Origin: Massospora cicadina
Taxonomy: Eukaryota; Entomophthoromycota; Entomophthoromycetes; Entomophthorales; Entomophthoraceae
Assembly (NCBI GenBank): GCA_022478985.1
Contig: JAKSZP010005282.1
Coordinates: 124,001-188,000 of the forward strand
Direction of reading: 5' to 3'
Length of the DNA stretch: 64,000 nucleotides
Shown: in pieces, positions 23,087-34,236 of the stretch
Layout: the number at the start of each line of letters is the position of its first letter
Numbering within the stretch: position 1 is the first letter of the stretch
Made by a program: the position numbers and the translations under genes
Notes under the pieces: model-generated
Told to the model about the DNA's origin: nothing
Databases searched by the model: none
Seen by the model: the letters and a program-made list of their open reading frames with translations, nothing else

Positions 23087-23290
23087 ATGGATTCTCAAAT
23101 TTTGCTTGAAGAAGATCAAGACCATGAGCAAGGCAGTATTTTACGATGGGTCTGTTCAACTAGAAACGAAATCCCTGCCATCATCCTTGATAACTTGAGT
23201 TATAAACTACTTTTGGGGACTCATTTTTGCAGGAATTCAATAGAATTATTAATTACCCTGACTCATCGCTATCTCTCTTGAGGTATAGAG
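23087..23290 (+). pseudogene. Element D protease tail
   Basis: The 64-residue frame includes YKLLLGTHFCRNSI, which matches the C-terminal (Y)D.LLG..F segment of Ty3/gypsy proteases. The DTG/DSG active site and all of gag are absent from the 42 bp between it and the primer site. This is an internal deletion rather than a full gene. Confidence 0.55.
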
Positions 23291-23639
23291 TTCCCTTAAT
23301 TTTGTCTGAACATGCCCATATATGACGTTGTTTATGTCTGTTGGAGGGGTCTAAAAGGTCTTATTCTATTTAATACCATGTTGGCGACCCTCATGTAAAA
23401 TCTCTCCCTACATCAGCGGATATCAAAGAGGGGATGCCTATTTTCTCCCCCAAAAATTCAATTATTTTTTCAAAATCGCAGGTAATTGTTAATATTACTT
23501 TACATTTTTGATTCCCAAAGAACATTTATTGTAAGTCCAATGCATTTTCAATCCTTCTGCTAAAGAAATCTTGCCTTGTCCTGGAGTACTGGATTATGCT
23601 TATTCAGGATTGTTATCTGTTTTATTAGAAAATCTTACC

Positions 23640-24760
23640 AATGAGCCAAAATGGTAGATCAAAAGCACCCAATTGCTTATGTCAAGTTTTTGCCCATATC
23701 CCAGATTTATGATGTTAAGCCTTTTGGAAGCCTACAAGATTTTGGGTTGGAAAGTGATCAGGAAATTATGACTGTAAGGCCTGCTATCAAAAAACACCCC
23801 ACTAGTGAACAGGAGAAACAAGTGCTTCAGTTGTTAGAAGAATACATCGATATTTTTGCCAAGCATACTTACAAATTTGGTAAGATGAAAGGAGTAATGC
23901 ACTTCATTGAAATTGGTGATCAACATCCTATTCTCATAAAGCCCTATCGTAAGTCTAAAGGGGAAGAAGGAGGTTACCAAAGAATCGCATCAACTATTGG
24001 AGGCTTGACTATTGAAACCCTCCAATAGTCCTTGGGATTCTCCATTGCTGTTGAATAAGAAGAAAGATGGTTCTCACCAAGTGGTTAAGGATTATCGTAG
24101 ATTGAATGCTATTAATCAATGAGACAGTTATCCTTTACCTAGGATCAATGAATCCCTTAGGTTGTTGGCTGGATCAACTTATCTTTCAGCCATGGACTTA
24201 GCCAGTGGGTACTGGCAAATCGAGTTATCCCCAGCAGACCAAGCTAAGTGTGCCTTAATATCCAGTGAAAGTTTATTTGAACCAACTTGGATGCCTAAAG
24301 GATTGAGAAAAACCCCAGCCACTTTTCAAAGGGCTATGGATGGTATGTTATAGGACTTTAAGCTCACATGTTCTGGTATATATTGATGATATGTTATGTT
24401 TTCCAAAACTTTTACTGAACATCTGGGCCATCTAAAAGAAGTTTTCAGGTGAAGTCAAAGTTCTTCCTTAAAGCTCAAACCCTCTAAATGTAAATTCTTC
24501 CAAGATGAAATGGAGCTTTTAGGAAATCAAGTATCAGCTAAAGGGATTTGACCCCTCTCAGATAAATTCAAGCTATTCATTGAATGCCTCCTCCTACCTC
24601 TCCGCGGGTTATGAAGTCTTTCTTGGTATGGTTTGGTATTATCAGTAATTTATACTCAAGTTTGCTGATATTGCTGAACAATTATTACATCTGTTACAAA
24701 AAGGGGCGTCCTTTGAGTGGAATTCAGATCAGAAACAGTTTTTCAATTCTCTGTGAACTG
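23640..24760 (+). pseudogene. Element D reverse transcriptase (broken)
   Basis: The frame 23651-24028 ends in the RT entry segment (PILIKPYRKSKGEE) and is then frameshifted. Next come VVKDYRRLNAINQ, LAGSTYLSAMDLASGYWQIE and MPKGLRKTPATFQRAMDGML (24162-24353), and VLVYIDDMLCFPK with YIDD at 24379-24390. Catalytic residues are present but stops and shifts separate the blocks. Confidence 0.82.
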
Positions 24761-24762
24761 CC

Positions 24763-25180
24763 TTGACTAAGGCACCTGTTTTAATTCATCCTCGATTTAA
24801 TAAGCCTTTTCTATTACATACCAATGCAAGCAATGTCGCTATTGGGGCTATCTTTTCCCAGTGTGATGAAAAGCAGAAGGATCATCCAGTCGCATTTTAT
24901 AGCAAAACTTTTTCCAAAGCTGAACGAAATTACAGTGTAACTGAGAGGGAGTGTTTGGACAAATTCTAGCATTAAAGCACTTCCATCCCTTCTTATATGG
25001 TAACCAATTTTACTGTTATTACCGACCATTCTTCTTTAAGATGGTTACAGAATATGAAGGAACTTACAGAAGATTGTCTCGTTGGGCTTTAAGATTGCAA
25101 AATTATGAATATTTAATTGTTCATCGTTTAAGTGCTTAACATCAGAATGCTGATGAATGTCCCAACTGCCTATTCTGACT
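24763..25180 (+). pseudogene. Element D RNase H domain (broken)
   Basis: LLHTNASNVAIGAIFSQ is a degraded HTDASDVAIGAVLSQ: both Asp codons became Asn. A family-typical segment AFYSKTFSKAERNYSVTERE follows. After a frameshift comes ITDHSSLRWLQNM and GRLSRWALRLQNYEY (to 25110). Confidence 0.82.
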
Positions 25181-25329
25181 TTGGAAGTGGAGAAGGAAGG
25201 ACGCCTATATAATCTCATTGGGCGGCCTGAGTTGTAGTATTAAGAGTCTGAAGAAGATCAAGCCCTTTTTAGATTCTATCACCAAAGATACTATGATTCA
25301 GGAAGGAGCTTTATAAAAGAAGGTCAAAT

Positions 25330-26400
25330 CCAAGTGGTTACCCTTTTTAAGCCCAAACTCGAGATTTCATGCTGTCATGGAAGGACATGAGCAAGTAGGC
25401 CATAGCGGGTTGAAAAACTCAAGAATGGTTGAAAACACAATATTATTGGAATAACATGGCTAAAGTCATTTGAGAGACCCTTGACTCATGTCTTATCTGT
25501 AAAAGTCATGGAATTACCAACCCAACTTATCAACATTAAGTTATTCCCCAACTAAAGTGTTTGAAGTGGTAAGCATTGATGTGGTAGGCCCTTTTCCTTA
25601 GGAATTACATGGCCATCAGCATATTATTATGACTGTCAATATTTTAACTAAATGGGTCGAAGCCATTTACATTGCTACCCTCTCAGCTAAAACTATGGCG
25701 CTATTCCTATACCAACACATCATCTCTCAACATGGGTGTCCCAAGGTCCTTATGTTAGATAATGGAACTAATTTTACCTCGCAACTTTTACAGTAATTAC
25801 CAAAATTATTCATCAAAGCCCAACATTTTGTTGATCTGTACATTACTTCCATGAATGGGGCCATTAAACGAGTCAATGGAACTCTAGTTTTATTTTTAAG
25901 AAAGATGTCTTCTACTGATCCATCTCAGTGGAATTTTTATTTGCCTAGTGCCTTATTTGCATATCAGATAAGCTATCATCAAATTATTAAGATGTCGCCT
26001 TTCAAGTGCCTTTATGGGTGAGAACACTCAGTCCCTTCTAGTGTTCAAGAAATACTTGAAGAAAGCATACTAGAAAACTCTAGTCTAATTTTGAAAATCT
26101 GGTGGATAAACTTGTTCTTCTTCAAGCTCTAGCCTGAAATTAATTGAAGTAACCACTCAAAGAGAGACTCAACATACCAATGAACATTTACCCGCCTTAC
26201 TTGAATACCAAATTGGAGATCATGTTATGTATTATCACTCTCAGCCTGTTGGGCAAACTGAGAAGTTAGGATCCAACTTGTATGATCCTTATTTAGTTAT
26301 ATTTTGAAAAGAACTAGAGTACTCAATTGTTCATGTTGATACCGGCATAGTGATAAATTATATCCACCCTAGGTTTTTAAGAATAATCCCTCCTCAAGAT
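25330..26400 (+). pseudogene. Element D integrase (broken)
   Basis: In order: the zinc-binding His segment HAVMEGHEQVGHSGL; the core beginning IIMTVNILTKWVEA, where the first catalytic Asp is Asn; HGCPKVLMLDNGTNFTSQ with the second Asp kept; and MNGAIKRVNGTL, where the catalytic Glu is Lys. The C-terminal DNA-binding segment reads YQIGDHVMYYHSQPVG and IVINYIHPRFLR, just before the polypurine tract. Two of three catalytic residues are lost. Confidence 0.82.
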
Positions 26401-26406
26401 GCAATC

Positions 26407-26420
26407 ACAGAGGAGGGATG
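26407..26420 (+). other. Element D polypurine tract
   Basis: CAGAGGAGGGATG directly precedes the TGTT of the 3' LTR, in the expected position for the plus-strand primer. Confidence 0.75.
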
Positions 26421-26770
26421 TGTTGAGATTTCGCTGAATTCTCTGGTCTCTGGAAATTCTACTCTATCAATTCTTGGCATCATCAGAAGGAGAGCATTAT
26501 CATATCTAAATCTATCAAGGTAATAAGAACGATCAGCCTCATATCTAACAATTGATTAAAGATTTGATCGCACAGCAATTAATTAGCTCTGATAGATCAC
26601 AAACCATATCAAAACCTAAAAATATCCTATCTTTTCTATAATAAAAATCAAATCTATACACGTTTTTACTTTAATTTATCGCTTTTTGGAGAATCCACTT
26701 AAAGTAACTTCAAGAGAGAACCTGCCCCATCGGAAATGTAATCTAAAACTTCCAGAGAAGCTCTAAAACA
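26421..26770 (+). repeat. Element D 3' LTR
   Basis: A 350-bp repeat of 22686-23028 starting TGTTGAGATTTCGCT and ending AAAACA. The outer LTR half of C resumes immediately (ttcattgacc). Confidence 0.85.
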
Positions 26771-27123
26771 TTCATTGACCTGCAATATCCAACATTCCCT
26801 TGGATGGACTATAATTGCTTAATCAAAAGTGGCGGCGATTGTGCCAACAATTCTGGTAACCTAAAACTTTTGGGGATTATCCCTGATAATTCATGGAGGT
26901 CCAATCATTGAACTATTAATAATTTCTAATTCAGAGCTCCCGCTTCAGGAGCTTATAAGTCAATTACATATCTTTAAAGTTTTGAATACTAAGTTTGAGC
27001 TTCCTCCTTGGAAGCCTAAAAGTCATTGACACTAATTAATCATAATGCGGATCATCCCCAATAAATCAAATCACTAGCATTAGAACATGTCTATAGAAGA
27101 AAATCCTGGTTTAAATCTCAACA
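26771..27123 (-). repeat. Element C 5' LTR, outer part
   Basis: Continues the LTR interrupted at 22685. It matches 16368-16720, including cctaaaagtcattgacac and catccccaataaatcaaatcactag. On the minus strand it starts TGTTGAGATTTAAACC at 27123. Confidence 0.82.
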
Positions 27124-27600
27124 GCTTCTTGGGCAAGAAGCACTTGTTTAATTGCTTTAATTAGCCTAATCCAGGACTAACGTTTCAGGAGGGCGGGCAT
27201 AAGGCCATTTAATCTTCTTTCAGCAGTCAACTGACCTAGATTCAACAGTTCTCTAGCCATGGACATCACCACAATACTAAGAAGCTGGGATATTTTATAA
27301 GACACTTGGCGTGCCAAGAAATGACTTAGCTTCCACCAAAGAATTCTAAAACCTAAGAAATCATCCATAGCACACAGCATCGCCTTTCTGAGGATTTTAA
27401 AGTAAGAGTTAGTAGGTAGAGGTGTGGAAAGTATTGTTCTACTAACGTCAATCCTGTTTTGACTATTATACTGAGAATTAGCAGTAATCCTTCCCAAGCC
27501 TCCCAAGATGTGAGGGACCAACTTGTCTAGTTGGGGGTTCTTGTGCTTGCCATTCTGGATTGGTCCCAAAGTCAGGATTAATCTGAAAGTTCAACTGATA
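27124..27600 (-). pseudogene. Element E gag, N-terminal part
   Basis: A 130-residue minus-strand frame (27177-27569) plus the segment KQVLLAQE next to the C insertion point. Its place fits the N-terminal half of the gag interrupted at 16056. No motif identifies it independently. E would begin to the right, but no LTR or primer site could be recognised there. Confidence 0.4.
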
Positions 27601-29031
27601 ATGATGAATAGTTGCCTTTTTCTTATTTTGAGCCTGCTGTGATTCTCATTGGATTCTTGTTTCATTGTTTTGTTTTCTTTAATTCAGTCTTGAGCAAAGT
27701 AATCAGAGTAGACAATTTTGCACTTATATCAGGGCAAGGATAATCACTCACATATCCTTGAGTAGAAATTGTATGGTCAGCTCCATGAGTTGGGTTCCTT
27801 TGTCTCTTACATTAATTAATTTTAACACTGAGGATACCAAGGAACAGCCACTGTCATTACAAAAATAATGAATGGGTGTCCTCCATTGGTTGTGACAATT
27901 TTGTTGGATGGTAAAAGAGATTTCATACTCTATAAAACTTAGAACTTTGTTTTTCTAAAATTATTAATCTAAAAAGTAGAATACCTGTTCTTTGCTATGG
28001 TTTTTAAATTATTTTAGTCTTTGTATTGGTAGATAGACATCAATAAGTTTATAAACTACTTAATTCATCGAATATTCCAACCTCCAACTACTTACCCAAA
28101 ATGAATTAAGCCTTCCAAATTAACTAAACCATCAATCACTTACTTGATATTATTGAGCCCATCAAGTAATTAAAAAGGAACCACCACACAGAAAAAACCG
28201 ATTGTTGAACTTACAAAACAGCCAAAAGTTGCATACTAATCATTAAAAACTATGAAACTATCAAATAAAATATTATTAAATTATCAGCCAAATTGTTATA
28301 TTAATACTATTAGAAACATATATGTTTTAGATCTTATAGAACTATTATAAAAATTATATGGTTATTAAAAATAACATATTACAATTCCCAAAATATAAAG
28401 TACTTTTTCCAAGTTTGGTGATTTTTACATATTGCTCATGAGATAATGGATCCTATATATAAACAATTAAGCAGATTGATATTTTTATAAAAAATTTTAA
28501 GCAAATCCTAGTTGATCTTATTTTAACACAGATTTGTTTGTGAGCTTAAAGTTTACCAGAAGATCCTAATCAATTCTTTATAAAAAGAGGAATACCAATA
28601 AAATTAAGAAATATTTTATATTGATTAAATACAAAAATACCAACCACTCAAACAAACTAATTAAAGGCTTAAATTAACTAAAAAATCAACCACTTACTTG
28701 AAACCATTGACCCCATTAAAATAACTTAAATCCACCAGTCACCCAGATAAACCAAATTTTCTTATTGAATCAACTAATCATTAACTACTTGCTAAAACCA
28801 TCAAGCTTATTGATCAACCCAAAACCACTGACAAATGGAAAAACCATTTAAAATATTAAATTAACTGAATATCAAATTGCTCAGCCATAACAATATACCA
28901 ATTTCTAATAGAATCATATAGTCTTTTCATACTTAATAAAATTTCTTTCAATTTATTATAAAAATTAAAAAGTTCCAACTATGATACCTTTTGTTACTAC
29001 AATTAAATTCAAAAAGCAATTTTTTGATAAT
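27601..29031. other. AT-rich stretch with degenerate repeats, no gene
   Basis: I see no credible reading frame. It may include the 5' LTR of element E, but with no partner copy in the window this cannot be shown. A motif of the type aaattaactaaa-atcaa-cacttacttga recurs at 28117-28150 and 28671-28700, with a weaker form at 28769-28815, so part of the stretch looks like an old degenerate repeat. Confidence 0.5.
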
Positions 29032-29043
29032 CACACAGGAGAG

Positions 29044-30480
29044 ATGGGCGATTTCAACAAATTCCAATTAAACTGGGTGAAAGTCGATCAGGAAAAGAAT
29101 AAAACGGTGTTCTGAAGGGCAAGAAACGCCCTGGAGGGGGACTGGGAACCAATTCTGCCAAAAGACACAAAACTCAGGCACCTTCTGGGTTTGTGGAGCT
29201 CACCACAAAACAAAATTTATACATGGAAATCAATATGCCCAACCCCTATCAAAGTTAGAGCATGGGCTCTGACTTTTCCTAGGTGTCAAGTCTCCAACTC
29301 TGTGAGAGAAAGTGGGCGAGGCACAGGCCTCCCTTTTCCCCATGCAGTGTACCTTACTGTTCATACCATCTACAGCATCTGGATAAATATGGGCTTTGAA
29401 ACCAAAGAAGATGCAGATGCTGCCACAATAGTCTGCATCAAAATTTACCTCCCCAAGGGCAAATGAATTGTGCACACTGTGCTCACAAAATGAACATTGA
29501 GAAAAATTTTTCATCTCCTTTGACTTGATACCTACCAACCTTCCCTGCAAGGTAATCAAGGATTAGCTCTGAAATAGACTTGAACTCTATGGAGAAATTA
29601 AGCAACTCAAACTACAGCAACTTCACCTGATGCCAACAACTTCTGCACAGGATAGCAATCACCATGATCAACCCAATCCCTGAGGTGGCTGTGGACCTCA
29701 GAAAAATCCCATGCACAGAGGTGTTTAACCTCCCATATGGGGGAGTGTCAAAGGCAGTCTGCGTCACACCAGAACGTGCACCGCCAATCTGCAACTACTT
29801 CACCGCTTTGGGGCACAAGGAACATGCATTCCCTTTGAAGGAGGGAATTTTGGCCCCAGAATTCTGCAATGACACCCTGAACAAAGAGGACGAAGGCTTT
29901 ATCAAGATAATTAACACCAAACACACTTTCACTGGGGAGAAGAAGGGCAATACATCCTCATAGACCCAGTATCACCCAAACTACGAAAAATGGTACAGAA
30001 GGCCCGAAAATGGGCAGCAGCCAAGGCTGCATCACTCATGGCCTCCTTCATCAACCCTGGCTAGATTCAGGAAGACATAGAGGAAATCGTTGAGCCAACC
30101 AATCAGAACATAATGACCAAGCTGAGGAGGACATGGAGGAAATTAACCAAGCCACCCAATCAGAGCAGATTGCCTAAGATGAAAATTTTCTCAACAATTT
30201 GATTGAATCACCAAGGAATAAAAAGCAAGAAAACTTAGCAGGACAATTCAGATTCACTATGGGCGAAAATGCGAGACCCAATTCTTCAATTAGGACCCCA
30301 CAACCACAGAATCCAATCAGAGCACTGCACTGAACCACCATGAGTTCTGAGCGGAAAAATCTAATGCAAACCCTAAAAACTGCAAAACCTGTGTGAAATA
30401 AACACAGGGTAAGGGATTGGACAATGACACAGAGTGTATTGGCCCAGTGACACAGAGCAAGTTCAAGCCAATGAATGGTG
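29044..30480 (+). pseudogene. F1 ORF1 (RNA-binding/Gag-like, broken)
   Basis: The start is ATG at 29044 (MGDFNKFQLNWVKVD), supported by the matching start in F2 (MCDYNKFQLNWEKA). Recognisable pieces are YSIWINMGFETKEDADAATI (29191-29466) and YGGVSKAVCVTPERAPPIC with NYFTALGHKEH after it (29664-29963). The last is a degraded CX2CX4H knuckle whose second Cys is Tyr here but Cys in F2 (CNHCIALGHKEH). ORF1 proteins of this type coat the LINE RNA. Confidence 0.7.
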
Positions 30481-30539
30481 GGTTAGGGCTGGATGGCCCT
30501 TTCAACCGCTCCTGAGGCGCCACGGGCACCTAAGCAACA

Positions 30540-31480
30540 ATAGGGACATAAACATTATGGGAACCAGGGCTCAAGCGTCCCAAGCCAAAAAGCTGACTTC
30601 CTTGAAAACCCCCTGTAGACATCTTGGCCATCCAAGAAACCCACTGTCTACAGGGGGAAGAGGGAGCCTGGTCAGCCAGGGTCTCACCATCCCTATCAAT
30701 ATTGACGTCCCACTGTGGGGTGGTCATCTAAAATAACAAAAAATTGAAAATCACCAACTCTTCTTCATATCTGCATGGCCGCATCCTGGCAGCAATGATT
30801 GCAAGCCAAGATGACACAATCTCAATAGCATGCATCTATGCACCGTGCACTGCAGCCAAGAGGAAACAATTCCTTGAAACCGTCCCAACACTCACCCTCC
30901 CAGCAGATACCATCCTGTTGGGCGACTTCAACTGCTGGGATAACCCCAAAACAGCTCATGGCCTAACCCCATTGGATACCCACTGGTCAAATCAAATTCT
31001 GTACAATATAGCATACCTTGGCCTACATGATACCCTCCCCCTGGGTCACAATTCCTTCCCCACATGACCCGCCCCAACATATGCAAGGGAACGTTAATCT
31101 CAATGAGGCATATTGAGTTCAAACTTTTCCCAAAAACCCGCCGCTCAAACATCTCCAACTTCTCAACAAAAAAGATCAATTTCTCTGATACAGACTCATT
31201 TTGGTGCAGCTCTTGCCAACCCAAACTCTCACATAGGCGTCGACCTGGAGATAAGCTACAATCAGAAAACATTAAATTACCTGAAATATCTGACTGGGTT
31301 GAACATGAGGCAACAAACCCAGAATTTGCAACCCCATTTCTATTGGATCTTATAGAAATCTGAGCAAATTTCAGATCCAAACCAAAAAACAAAACTCGCC
31401 ATCTCGCCTCATGTAAGTACACTGCTGACACAAAGCCACAATTAGGCGCACCTTGGTGGAACTGGACCACCTCAAGTTCA
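30540..31480 (+). pseudogene. F1 ORF2 endonuclease domain (broken)
   Basis: An APE-type endonuclease that nicks target DNA for target-primed reverse transcription. VDILAIQETHCL (near 30618) carries the QET motif, and TILLGDFNCWDNPK (near 30911-30950) the catalytic GDFN motif. In between, ISIACIYAPCTAAKRKQFL fits the family. The long minus-strand frame over 30928-31506 is a shadow. Confidence 0.78.
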
Positions 31481-31699
31481 ACACCCCAAAGTTCATCTAT
31501 AGCCACAACTGAGGGCGCAAATGGGCGGAAATATCCGCCAACTAAACTCCCTCATCTTCCAACACCATCACATAATCAAAGTATCGAGAAAAGGTAAGTT
31601 AATAAAAGAAGGCGAAACCAGCTTGACGACTTTTTCTGCCAATTCAACTCCCGCAGCAACTAGCCCACATGCACACAGGTCCACAAAGATGACGGCACC

Positions 31700-32600
31700 A
31701 TGAAAACTGAAACAGCGGAGGTCAAGGCTGAATTACACTGCTTCTACACTGAACTATACCGTGACATCACAACCAACCCCCAAAAAATTAAAGGTTTTAT
31801 ACACACTACAGGAATACAAAGTGCCTCTCTGGACTATATATTCCTAAACCTGATCACACAGGAGGAGCTGTGGGACACAGTTCGCGGTGCACCTCATAGG
31901 AAATGCCCAGGGCCTGATAGGATACTCTATGAATTCTACAAAAAATACTTCAAGCAAAATACCCCCCTCCTCTTGGCATCAATGAACCAGTGCCTGCTGG
32001 AGACACTCCTCCTACCTGATGGCCAGGACTCCTATTCCATAACCATGTTTCAGAAGGGAGAAAAACTGGATCTAGCAAACTGGCGCCCAATTGCATTATA
32101 AAACACCGATACAAAACTACTTATAAAAAACTTAGCAACCAGATTAGGCACAATAGCCTCCAAAGACCAGTCACCCAATCAGTTTGGGTTCATACCAGGG
32201 CGTTCAATCTGGACCAATATACACTCCGTCGCCAACATATGTCAGTCCAAAGCAACTGGAGCCCTGGTATTCCTAGACCAGGAGAAGGCATATAACCGCG
32301 TTAGTTGACCGTACCTGAAGGAATGCCTAAGCGCCTTCAAACTCCCACCCATATTCTTAAACTGGTCAATGCACCTTACAGAATCCGCATCCATGGCTGA
32401 AAGCGATCATGGCTTCTGAACTAACAAGATCACACCACACAGAGGGCTCAAACAAGGGACCCCCTCATCTCACTGCTGTATAACTTCATTATTGATCCAC
32501 ATTGCTTCGCGTTGCTGACTCACGCCTTATGGGCATAACCACACAAGGCCAGTCAACAGTCAAGTTACTAGCCTTTGCGGATGATGTATGACAGGTTAGC
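31700..32600 (+). pseudogene. F1 ORF2 reverse transcriptase domain (broken)
   Basis: LINE-type RT blocks in order: KCPGPDRILYEFYKKYF, QKGEKLDLANWRPIAL, SPNQFGFIPGRSIWTNI, ALVFLDQEKAYNRV, LKQG, and KLLAFADDV with the catalytic ADD at 32577-32585. A TGA stop follows directly at 32589-32591. The same TGA and a neighbouring frameshift are present in F2. The LKQGDP block has lost one G here and is intact in F2. Confidence 0.85.
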
Positions 32601-34010
32601 TAGCAACAATGATGACCAACAGCTGGAACGGACACTAGAAAAATATTCCATTGTGAGCAACACGTCGCTCAAAAATAAGAAAACAGAAATAATCCTCCTA
32701 GGCAAGTACACTAACAACTGGGCCACAACACCCAAACCTCACAGCCCCCACAAAGGAAAAACCCACTCATCCTACCCTTTGTATCACCTCAAACGAACAA
32801 CCTTGTCCGCCACCTTGGGATATGGCTGGAAACAGGGGGTATGCCAATGAGACAATTGAGAACAATATATTGCAGCGGGTGTCCAACTGCATCGCCTCAC
32901 TCAAGGAAAGATCCTCAGGACAAATGGGGTGAGTAATGGTTGCTAACCCACTAATCCTCCTGATGCTGTGGTTCCCCTCAAAAGCAATCTTCTTCTCACC
33001 TACATTCATATTCTCAATCTGCGCACTTATCCAGGGATGGCTGAGGCCTGGGTCCCAACCACCTGTACAGGTGGAAACTTCTTTGGCCCACACTCCAGCA
33101 GAGGCATGGTCCCTAATAGAATTTGAGGTCCATGTCAACCGCACATTGGACACCTGGATAAAGGAAGTCCTAGCCCCAGACCATCCACAAAAACACTGGT
33201 CTAGCGCGGCGAGGGCCAATCTTGCACAGGCGCTCAAACTATCCAACCCACACAACCCGTCCAGCCTGCTCACATACCTTGCAAACAGCCCCAATGCCCC
33301 AGGCCCACAAAGAAAACCCCATCACTTTAAACGTCTCTAACGCACCATTTGGCACATGGGGTGGATCATCATTCTCACAAGCACTACTCAGGGAAGGGGA
33401 TATCCCAGAGCTCACTTCACGCTAAGGAAACCAGATGACCACTCCCAGAGGATGCACACAACGTGGCCCCGTTCATCGCAAGAATTTACTACTTGGATGC
33501 ATTACACATCTCCTACTATCTCATGACACAGAAGGCAATATGAGGCTAACACATCATTTGCTCCTCCAGCCAAGTTAAAAGCTAACACCTGGCGTTGCCT
33601 CAAAAGAACCTACAGAACAGCATATCGCTCCAACTCTCATAATGCAGCGTGCACAGTATGTGGAGGTGATGGCACCCTGAATCACTGCCTCGAAGCATAT
33701 TTCCCATCTAGAGCCATATGGCGTGAAGTTGCGCGTCTGTTAAGAACCCAAAAAGACCAGGAGCTGTCAATCTCCAGAAGCCTCCGCGCACTCCAACTTG
33801 AGTCCTTAAATACCACCCGCACTCTTCTCCCTGATAGTAACCATTGCAATGTGGACAATCAACACCATAGAACTTGATGCCTTCAAGGGAACTGTGCCCA
33901 CCATCCGTGGGACAATCAGCAGATTTCACATACACCTAATGGAACACTTTCAAGCCTGGCTATCAGATACGTGAGACCAAAGCAACAACAACTTGTTGAA
34001 TCATTGTTCC
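32600..34010 (+). pseudogene. F1 ORF2 C-terminal region with Cys/His motif
   Basis: The longest clean piece is 32936-33340 (134 residues), identical at the protein level to the F2 piece 49540-49944. Near 33650-33690 the sequence CTVCGGDGTLNHC is the C-terminal CX2CX7HC-like motif typical of LINE ORF2 proteins. The minus-strand 175-residue frame over the region is a shadow present in both copies. Confidence 0.72.
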
Positions 34011-34236
34011 CAGTCTGGTTTCTGCATATGGACCCCTTCCTCCACACCTGCGCCGTAGCAGGGGAAACCCTTTCAGAGTAAGGCATTCAACCCCCCTATA
34101 ACTGGCGGTACTATCTGGCAACAGGGGTAGCTCGTCTACTCTGGGGTGTCTAAATCTTCTATACTTCACCTCCCCTATCCCAATACATATATTGGTATTG
34201 TCCGTCCCCTGGTCATCTTAACTCGGTTAAATAAAA

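Larger units (their letters stand above)
22686..26770 (+). mobile_element. Element D, gag-less Ty3/gypsy LTR element inserted in the C 5' LTR
   Basis: A 4.1-kb plus-strand element with LTRs of 343 bp and 350 bp. Between them lie a primer site, the tail of a protease, RT, RNase H, integrase and a polypurine tract. Only about 60 bp separates the primer site from the protease tail, so gag and the protease active site have been deleted. Both C LTR halves meet cleanly at its ends, apart from roughly 20 bp of LTR C missing on the left; no convincing target duplication is visible. Confidence 0.85.
16057..27123 (-). mobile_element. Element C, Ty3/gypsy LTR retrotransposon inserted in element E gag
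   Basis: A minus-strand element of about 7 kb, enlarged by insertion D. LTRs are 16057-16720 (664 bp) and 22391-22685 plus 26771-27123 (648 bp in total). Minus-strand order is gag with zinc knuckle, protease, RT, RNase H, integrase, polypurine tract. The flanking bases (tctac on the left, gcttc on the right) do not match well, so the target-site duplication has decayed. Its LTRs are clearly more diverged than those of D inside it, consistent with the nesting. Confidence 0.85.
29032..34236 (+). mobile_element. F1, Tad1-like LINE (full-length, decayed)
   Basis: A 5.2-kb non-LTR retrotransposon. The 5' end is defined by shared sequence with copy F2 (cacacaggagag), the 3' end by a TAAATAAAA-type tail. 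It has ORF1 with a Cys/His motif, then ORF2 with an APE-type endonuclease, reverse transcriptase and a C-terminal Cys/His motif, the layout of fungal Tad1-clade LINEs. Stops and frameshifts occur throughout. F2 is an inverted copy 14 kb away, near-identical only in the 3' 2.1 kb. Confidence 0.85.

Noticed and set aside
16052..27128. Target-site duplication for element C (tctac / gcttc)
   Set aside because: The flanking 5-mers do not match well enough; boundaries rest on LTR alignment and the polypurine tract only.
18960..27600. Possible bacterial or phage content, CRISPR array or tRNA genes
   Set aside because: No spaced identical repeats, no cloverleaf candidates and no operon structure; everything recognisable is eukaryotic retroelement.
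30928..31506. 192-codon minus-strand frame over the LINE endonuclease region
   Set aside because: It lies opposite a recognised endonuclease with catalytic motifs on the plus strand; no motif of its own.
32767..33294. 175-codon minus-strand frame, also present in the other LINE copy (49586-50113)
   Set aside because: Its conservation is explained by near-identity of the two LINE copies; it is antisense to ORF2 and has no recognisable domain.
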